From Chloroflexi bacterium HGW-Chloroflexi-10 (lineage in GTDB: Bacteria; Chloroflexota; Anaerolineae; Anaerolineales; Anaerolineaceae): DNA of 64,000 nucleotides. Shown one piece after another: positions 58,271 to 64,000 of the stretch. Numbering within the stretch: position 1 is the first letter of the stretch; each line of letters opens with the position of its first letter. The translations under genes and the position numbers were made by a program. The notes beneath the pieces are model-generated. The model saw only the letters and a list, made by a program, of their open reading frames with translations, searched no databases and was not told the DNA's origin. The DNA is taken from the NCBI GenBank assembly GCA_002840755.1, contig PHBZ01000029.1, forward strand, positions 1 to 64,000, in the 5' to 3' direction.

Positions 58271-61200
58271 TTACCGAATAATCAGTGGCAAGAATATAAA
58301 GATGTCACCTGTCACTGGAATACCCGGCAGTACCGTTATAGTGACTGTAGCCGTGTCGCTGCCGCCTTTTCCATCTGAAACAGTGTAAGTAAAGCTATCT
58401 ATTCCAGTGAAGTTTTGAGCTGGTGAATAGGTGAATGATCCATTACTATTAAGAGTCAATGTGCCGTGGGAAGGCCCGTTGAGCCTGCTGACCGTAAGTG
58501 CGTCGTTTTCTGGGTCAGTATCATTTACCAGAACACCAGGAGCTGCAACTACAAGCTGCGTGTCTTCAACAGTTTCGTACGTGTCGTCGGATGCCAGAGG
58601 ATTCAAATTGACTTCATTGACCGTGACGGTGATGAGTTCTTCATCACATAATATAGGAGTACCATTATCACAAATTCTGACGGTGAATTGGTACGATCCG
58701 GGACCCTGCGCCTCCGTAGGCGTCCAGGTGAAGGCGCCTGCCATGGTAATGACTGCACCGGTTGGAGCACTCATCAGGTTGAAGGTTAGAATATTGGCTG
58801 GCAAGTCGCCATCGGTGGCGGTGGCTGTGAAGGTCAGGGTCGCCTGTTCATTGACTGTTTTGTTTCCAATAGCAGTCAGAATGGGAGCCGTGTTGACATC
58901 ATTGACTGAGATAGTGATTTCTTCCTCGTCGCATAGTGGTGCAGCGTCACAAACTTTGACGGTGAATGAATACGATCCTGGACCCTGCGCCTCCGTGGGC
59001 GTCCAGGTGAATGCACCGGCAGCAGTCATGGTGGCACCTGTTGGGGCACTCATCAGGCTGAAGGTTAGAGTATCCAGATCTTCATCAATAGCTGTAGCGG
59101 TGAAGGCCAATGTAGCCAGTTCATTGACTGTTTTGTTTCCGATTGCGGTAAACACAGGTGCATGGTTGAGAATTGCTGTGTAATTGACACTGATACTGTG
59201 AGCCCCGGCAGGCATGCTGACCGTGTTGGTGGCGGCTGTGCTGGCGTTATTGGTTGTACCGGTCCAGCTGGAGATTTGCCAGCCGCTACTGGGAGCAGCG
59301 CCGGAGAGGCTGATGGATTCACCAGCCACATATTGACCGCTAGGGCAGCCGGAAGAATTGGCCGGGGATGCGATTGGATCACTACCCGAGCCGGTATGAC
59401 TGAGAGTAAGGGCATTGCAGGCAGGCGCTGCTTCTCCCGTGGTGAAGTTCCAGGTATCACTGGTAGTGCTGGTTGCGCCATCGTTGGCTACTGCATACCA
59501 CTCGTATTCGGTGTTATCCGATAACCCGCTCCAACTGAGGTTGGCGTTTGAACCGGAAGTCACACCACTGACAGTATCGATGAGCGTGAATGCTTCAGAA
59601 GATTCCATATCATAAACCAGATTCTTCTGGTCCGGATCTGTAGTGATGTAGCCGCTGGTGTAAGGTGAGTAGGTGGTCATGTAAATCATGTCGTTCGTCG
59701 GTGAGAAGCGCAGCAGACGCAGGTAGCCATTGCCGTTGTTCATATCCTGGTAATCTGCCAGGACAACATGAATGGTTTGGCCGGCGCCGCCGGTGCCAGT
59801 TCCTGCCACATATGCAGCGCCATCCGAAGCGGAATGCATGTGTCCGCACACCATCAGGAAGAGGTTATCGTGATCCCTCAGGGCGGTGTAGGACGCCTGG
59901 TTGTACCAGGAGTCGTTGATATTCAGAATGTCGTGTTGTTCCACGATCGCCCGGCGGCTGCTGTAGGTTGTCAGCAGTGCATCCGCCCAATCGAGCACAG
60001 CCGTGTTGGGTGAGTATTGTAGGTTAATCAGGATGAAGTCCATCCCGCCCGCACTGAAGAGTGAATAAGTGTTGTAATCGTCATAAGCTCCACCGAACCA
60101 GTAGCCATCGGAATATTGATAGCCGGCATAGCGCGAGACACCAAAATAATCGGTATATAAGGTAGGACCATAGGCAATATCGTGGTTTCCGGTGGCCATT
60201 GTGTACCAGACATTCCCGGCATCCAGAATATCTACTGCCGCATCGGCGTTCGTATACTCGGTAGCACTGGTGGAATTATTTACCATATCACCTAGACTGG
60301 TGACGAATACGATGTTATTGGTGGATTTGTTATTCACGATCCAATTTGTTTGGGATGTGAACATGTTTGGAGCATTTTGGCTTGCATTCTGAGCATCGGG
60401 GGTAAGGACGATCATGAAATCCTCACCGCTGCCAGAGCCAACCGGCCGCCCGTAAAAAGAGACATCCATTGGATCAGCTTCTGGGTCGGTGACTGTCACC
60501 GAAAGGGTCACGGGGGTAGCCACACCGGTGGCATTATCCGTTGGTTGAACCAGGGATACCGCCGGTGCGCCGTTGCTTGCCATACCACTGATCGGAATAT
60601 TCACCTGGGTTGCACCACTGCTGGTATGGGTGATATTTCCACTGGAAGTACCTACCGTAGAGCGCAAAAAACGCACGTAGATGGGGGTGGTTGCAACGGT
60701 GCCGCTGTTTTGGGGCAAAGTAATCGTTGGACCAAACCCGCTTCCGGAGGTGTTTGAAATTTCAAAATTTGCCGGAGTAATGATTGTAATGTCATTGGTC
60801 AGGTTGCTGCCGCCAACCGTGTAGGATTGCTCCGCCGAAACTACGCCGGGTGTACTGTTGAAGGTCGTCAGTGTGCCCGTCGTAATGATGGTTGGACCAG
60901 AGATGACACAGTAGGTGACATTTAGTGTGGGCCGATTCGCGGCTGTTGTTGCTTCGCTGGAGGAGAAAAACAAGGCGTTGCTTGTCGTCCCAGAGTGGTT
61001 TAGCATTGTTAAGCCATAATTGCTCGCGGATTCGTTAATCCATCCCTGAACCACTGCCACACCGGCGTTGTTCAGTGCTACTGTTTTACCGCCAGTACTG
61101 GAAAAACTGATCGTACTTGCGTTCCACAGATTCGTGTCGTAACGATCGGTACTGATGTCTGCTACGCCCACTGCGCCCCAGGAGTTGCTTCCATCGTAAG

Positions 61201-63211
61201 TGTTCCAGTTTGCGCTGTTCGTCGAATCTGTTCGGTTGCTCGTGCCTTCCACCCAACTCCGCCTCATGTTATATAGATTGAACGTGAGGGGACTTGCGTC
61301 TGAGACGTACAATGAGAGAGTAGCCGCGGAAACGGTCGCATTGGCAGGAATGCTGCTTAGGTCCCATTTCATTAATGTGGTCCGGCGGCTGGTCCCTGTT
61401 GTTGCGTCCACATGGAGCTCGGTGCGGCCTCCGTTGTTAAAGGCTACATCGTTAGCACTCAGATACGTGTCTTCTGTTGCGGTTAAATTAGCCGTAGAGC
61501 AAACGGTATTCGACACTGTGCCACTGACTGCCACATCTACCGTGGTGGCGCCATAGCTGGTGTGGGTGATATTGCCGCTAAAGGCACCTTCCAGGTCACT
61601 GTGCAGGCGGACATAAATGGTGGTGGTCGAAACCGATCCACTGGATTGATTCAACGTCAGGCTGGAACTATAATTCGTGCCATTAGTCGAGAGTTGGAAA
61701 CCGCTTGGCGCGGTGATGGCAATATTATCGGTCAGGTTAATCCCAGTCACTGTGTAAGATTGCTCTGTCGAAGCCACACCCGGTGTGCTGCTAAAGGACA
61801 TAAGTGTGCCGGTAGTCGTAATCGTTGGGTCGGTGATTGGAATCGTATAGGATACGGTTAATTTGGGGCGGTTGGCTGAGGTAGTACCTTCGCTGGAAGT
61901 AAATTGCCAGGAGTCATCACCATTTGGCAGCCATGCCCAGCCGAAATTTGAGTCCGGATCATTCGCCCAGATTTGCAGATCCGTGGTCACATCGATTGAG
62001 TATAAAGCATTGGTTGAATTTAGAAAACCGCTGCTGTCTGCGGTCGCTTCAGCTTCGATGCCATCAGCGTCAATACCATTACCCCAGGTATTCCAGGTAT
62101 CTGTATCACTCCAGGCTTGCAGCATACGGTGCAATGAAGCACCATCAGGGCTGGCGTTTGTTACGTAGATTTGAAGTGAAGCGGATTGGATGGATGCACC
62201 AGTGGGAATTTTACCGGCATCGGTACCGGTATCGATACCGAAAATTTCATCAAAAAACAGTAAAACATGCTGTTCGGGGCTGCCATCTACCACTAAGGGT
62301 GTGGTTGTTGCGCGGTTTGTTGAAGGGGATGCGGATTCCAAATAGGTGTCATGCGTTCCTGTATAACTGCTAATCCCTTGTTGGAATGTCAATGTGGTTT
62401 GAGGTATACCCGATTCTTCGGCCAGCATAAAGACACTAAAGGCATAAGCGCTCCGCGTTGTAGTGTGAGGTTGTGCGGTGACGGTAAATGTACCATCTGC
62501 TGCTGGTTGAATCCCTGTCCAGCGTGCCACATAGCCCTGAGTGTTGTTTGTACCTGTGTCAAAAGCCACATTTTCGTTATCGACAACGGTTACACCTTCG
62601 GTGCTGGCATTTGTTGCGCTCAGTGCGCCGCTGATGCTAAACCGAGTTACACGATTGGTATAGCTGCTTGAGCCATTTCTGGATGCAGAGGTAGCAAAGG
62701 AATACGTCTTGCTTGGGTCCAATCCGGAAAATTCCAGGTCCACGTTCCAGTCAGAACTGCTGCTGCCGTATTGTAAAAGTCCGTTCATATCGGCGATGTC
62801 GTGGAATGTAGCATAGGCGTCGGTGCCTGAAGCGGGTTCATCACCGTCATAACTGGTATCCGTTTGCCAATTAACCCCGCTGCCGCCGGTAGTTAAGGTA
62901 GCCGTTACACCGGTAGTGACCCCGGTGGTCCGGTTTAGCAATTCCCCCGAGGAATCACCGGTGAAATCGTCGCCAATTCCAAATGTGGTGACATTGTTAC
63001 CAATGTATTGGTCACTGCTCACATAGACACAATCATTATAAGCAGCCCAAGCGTGGGTGATAGTATCCCTCATCCCAATACTATCCGACTGCGCTGCAAC
63101 CGGTTGGATATTCATCCCCAGCAGCGAAAAGGCTGTGGTGATAATAAGAAAAAATGCAATAAACTTCATCTGTAAGGATCGAGAGTTTAAGCAACATTGA
63201 ATAGAAACCAC
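58271..63211 (-). CDS. giant secreted metallophosphoesterase/adhesin paralogue under c-di-GMP riboswitch
   Basis: A 1646-aa paralogue of the neighbouring 2097-aa protein, with the same signal peptide style and identical C-terminal 17 residues. Order: a binding-type region (~48-245), DNRLRE (~272-452), beta sandwich, second DNRLRE (~567-770), beta sandwich, metallophosphoesterase (~937-1130), InlB-like repeats (~1267), only two cadherin/Ig-like repeats (~1350-1530), VCBS-like domain, tail. Relative to its neighbour, the phosphoesterase motifs read TPDAQN (for LPDTQN) and SLGD (for HLGD), while GNHD and CGHMH are kept. The start is GTG 63211 with AAGGAGG 6 nt upstream. The leader carries a GEMM riboswitch and terminator, so surface expression should respond to cyclic di-GMP. 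Confidence 0.87.
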   Translation of the reverse strand: MVSIQCCLNSRSLQMKFIAFFLIITTAFSLLGMNIQPVAAQSDSIGMRDTITHAWAAYNDCVYVSSDQYIGNNVTTFGIGDDFTGDSSGELLNRTTGVTTGVTATLTTGGSGVNWQTDTSYDGDEPASGTDAYATFHDIADMNGLLQYGSSSSDWNVDLEFSGLDPSKTYSFATSASRNGSSSYTNRVTRFSISGALSATNASTEGVTVVDNENVAFDTGTNNTQGYVARWTGIQPAADGTFTVTAQPHTTTRSAYAFSVFMLAEESGIPQTTLTFQQGISSYTGTHDTYLESASPSTNRATTTPLVVDGSPEQHVLLFFDEIFGIDTGTDAGKIPTGASIQSASLQIYVTNASPDGASLHRMLQAWSDTDTWNTWGNGIDADGIEAEATADSSGFLNSTNALYSIDVTTDLQIWANDPDSNFGWAWLPNGDDSWQFTSSEGTTSANRPKLTVSYTIPITDPTITTTGTLMSFSSTPGVASTEQSYTVTGINLTDNIAITAPSGFQLSTNGTNYSSSLTLNQSSGSVSTTTIYVRLHSDLEGAFSGNITHTSYGATTVDVAVSGTVSNTVCSTANLTATEDTYLSANDVAFNNGGRTELHVDATTGTSRRTTLMKWDLSSIPANATVSAATLSLYVSDASPLTFNLYNMRRSWVEGTSNRTDSTNSANWNTYDGSNSWGAVGVADISTDRYDTNLWNASTISFSSTGGKTVALNNAGVAVVQGWINESASNYGLTMLNHSGTTSNALFFSSSEATTAANRPTLNVTYCVISGPTIITTGTLTTFNSTPGVVSAEQSYTVGGSNLTNDITIITPANFEISNTSGSGFGPTITLPQNSGTVATTPIYVRFLRSTVGTSSGNITHTSSGATQVNIPISGMASNGAPAVSLVQPTDNATGVATPVTLSVTVTDPEADPMDVSFYGRPVGSGSGEDFMIVLTPDAQNASQNAPNMFTSQTNWIVNNKSTNNIVFVTSLGDMVNNSTSATEYTNADAAVDILDAGNVWYTMATGNHDIAYGPTLYTDYFGVSRYAGYQYSDGYWFGGAYDDYNTYSLFSAGGMDFILINLQYSPNTAVLDWADALLTTYSSRRAIVEQHDILNINDSWYNQASYTALRDHDNLFLMVCGHMHSASDGAAYVAGTGTGGAGQTIHVVLADYQDMNNGNGYLRLLRFSPTNDMIYMTTYSPYTSGYITTDPDQKNLVYDMESSEAFTLIDTVSGVTSGSNANLSWSGLSDNTEYEWYAVANDGATSTTSDTWNFTTGEAAPACNALTLSHTGSGSDPIASPANSSGCPSGQYVAGESISLSGAAPSSGWQISSWTGTTNNASTAATNTVSMPAGAHSISVNYTAILNHAPVFTAIGNKTVNELATLAFTATAIDEDLDTLTFSLMSAPTGATMTAAGAFTWTPTEAQGPGSYSFTVKVCDAAPLCDEEEITISVNDVNTAPILTAIGNKTVNEQATLTFTATATDGDLPANILTFNLMSAPTGAVITMAGAFTWTPTEAQGPGSYQFTVRICDNGTPILCDEELITVTVNEVNLNPLASDDTYETVEDTQLVVAAPGVLVNDTDPENDALTVSRLNGPSHGTLTLNSNGSFTYSPAQNFTGIDSFTYTVSDGKGGSDTATVTITVLPGIPVTGDIFIFLPLIIR

Positions 63212-63270
63212 TTGAAACCTCCTTGGTTTTGAAAAAAATATAGATTGTGAAAAAAATAATTGGGAAAAAT

Positions 63271-63313
63271 AAAGCCTTACCTTAAAACATTGTCCGTTTT
63301 AAGGTAAGGCTTT
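63271..63313 (-). terminator. riboswitch-linked intrinsic terminator
   Basis: On the minus strand, a perfect 18-bp stem (AAAGCCTTACCTTAAAAC and its complement) with a 7-nt loop, followed by ATTTTT. Its 5' arm shares AAAGCC with the last helix of the GEMM aptamer. Confidence 0.85.
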
Positions 63314-63390
63314 TCGGCAACCCGGCTATTTCTGAAAGAAATCCTTGGCTTTGCGTCCCCATCCCCCGATGAGTTTGCCTTTTCGAAGCC
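63308..63390 (-). ncRNA. cyclic di-GMP-I (GEMM) riboswitch
   Basis: Read on the minus strand, the leader has GGCAAACTC, a hairpin CATC-GGGG-GATG, then GGGGACGCAAAGCC (63347-63357 for GACGCAAAGCC), a second hairpin (ATTTCT...AGAAAT), and AGCCGGGTTGCCG (63315-63327). These match the GEMM-I consensus in order and spacing, including the GACGCAAAGCC signature. GGCTT/AAGCC and GGCAA/TTGCC close the outer helix. It sits between a promoter and a terminator before a secreted adhesin-like gene, a common target of this class. Confidence 0.87.
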
Positions 63391-63432
63391 CACTTTTGTT
63401 TGAGAATTATTTCACTAATTCAGAATGATAAT

Positions 63433-63461
63433 ATTATAAATAAACACTTAGTTAAAATCAA
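63433..63461 (-). promoter_or_regulatory. promoter upstream of the GEMM riboswitch
   Basis: On the minus strand TTGATT (63461-63456), 17-nt spacer, perfect TATAAT (63438-63433). Start expected near 63426, 36 nt before the aptamer. Confidence 0.7.
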
Positions 63462-63646
63462 GTAGCAAATAAGAGAAAATACTTATAATTTGTAGAATTA
63501 ATCATTGATATACAAAAAAAAACACTATTTATTCGGCAGTATTCTTTGAAAATTAATCAAAAATGTACAAAAAATCCATAATTTGTTTGACCCCATTTCT
63601 CAGGGAGGTAATACCGGTGCTGATATTTATTTAAGGATTTTTTAGC
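63462..63646. other. AT-rich gap upstream of the giant-gene promoter
   Basis: No gene. Very AT-rich between the promoter at 63433-63461 and the end of the Mrp-type gene. I see no clear terminator for the Mrp gene here. Confidence 0.4.
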
Positions 63647-64000
63647 TTATTTACCTGGTGATTCGCGCTCAACCTGCAAGTGGGATGCCAGTGCTTCCAT
63701 TTCTGGCAAATGAACTTCTTCCACACGGCCCTGGTCGCACAGTTCGGTGACTTGCGGATCGATTGGCAGGCGGGTAACTACAGAAGTGTTGCAGTGCTCT
63801 GCAATCTCGTGTGCATGGCTGGGGCCGAAGATGGCGTGGTTTTTGTCGGTATCCGGGCAGCGGAAATAGCTCATATTCTCGATGACGCCCAGGATGGGGA
63901 TATCCAGACGCTGCAGGAGGTTGGCAGCTTTACGTACTACTAACCCGGACAACTGCTGCGGGGTAGTTACCAAAAAGACGCCTTTTACAGGCAGGCTTTG
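63647..64000 (-). CDS. Mrp/NBP35-type P-loop ATPase, C-terminal part
   Basis: The C-terminal ~117 codons of an Mrp/ApbC-type ATPase, which loads or carries iron-sulfur clusters. The reading frame runs off the window end, so the gene is 5'-partial; the residues before the first in-frame start codon (QSLPVKGVFLVTTPQQ) are typical of the family. It shows IPILGVIENMSYFRCPD, and then ATP-site residues seen in the family (IFG, LPIDP). The usual second Cys of the family's late CxxC is not visible (CPDT here), so cluster binding at that site is doubtful. Confidence 0.8.
   Translation of the reverse strand, partial: QSLPVKGVFLVTTPQQLSGLVVRKAANLLQRLDIPILGVIENMSYFRCPDTDKNHAIFGPSHAHEIAEHCNTSVVTRLPIDPQVTELCDQGRVEEVHLPEMEALASHLQVERESPGK

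Overview
The window looks like chromosome from a Chloroflexota bacterium, probably Anaerolineae or a relative. This is an inference from gene style. Both giant secreted proteins end in the same short hydrophobic tail (FLPLIIR), which I recall as common in secreted proteins of this phylum. A BCD-type MFS transporter, a LarA homologue, DegV, a STAND-type WD40 protein and mid-range base composition fit. No rRNA, tRNA, CRISPR array, transposase or phage gene was found by eye.

Layout. 1-8.1 kb: a three-gene operon with conflict-system features, made of a RyR-domain AAA+ ATPase, a SLOG-like protein and a 1481-aa DUF4062-NACHT-WD40-zinc-ribbon protein. It is followed by a decayed second copy of the DUF4062 start and a membrane-protein remnant. 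8.5-13.7 kb: BCD-family transporter, DUF559 protein, thioredoxin-CcdA-like fusion, and molybdate genes modB-modA behind a strong promoter with a palindromic operator. 13.7-28.9 kb: mostly single metabolic or regulatory genes (LD-carboxypeptidase, nitroreductase, AraC, VOC, MarR/MBL pair, hydrolase, LarA-like, PlsC-like, DegV, B12-radical SAM, phosphotransferase, GNAT), with short palindromic elements in the gaps. 29.5-32 kb: an anchored lipase-like protein.

34-39.8 kb: thiolase, DUF35 OB-fold protein, acyl carrier protein, Pta, AckA and AcpS on the minus strand, divergent from an AraC regulator. This suggests thiolytic acetyl-CoA release coupled to ATP formation. 41.2-45.4 kb: FAH-family hydrolase, GPH sugar transporter and GxGYxYP protein. 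45.6-47.6 kb: small membrane protein, MgtC, Nudix and lipoprotein.

48.1-51.1 kb: sigma70 promoter, yybP-ykoY (Mn2+) riboswitch, terminator and P-type cation ATPase. 51.9-63.5 kb: two tandem giant secreted metallophosphoesterase/adhesin-like paralogues. The upstream one follows a promoter, a cyclic-di-GMP-I (GEMM) riboswitch and a terminator. The window ends inside an Mrp/NBP35-type ATPase gene.

The strongest observations are the two riboswitch-controlled genes, the SLOG/RyR/STAND operon with its decayed duplicate, the thiolase-ACP-Pta-AckA-AcpS cluster, and a family of short palindromic intergenic elements. Motif positions were read by eye. Nothing was searched against a database.
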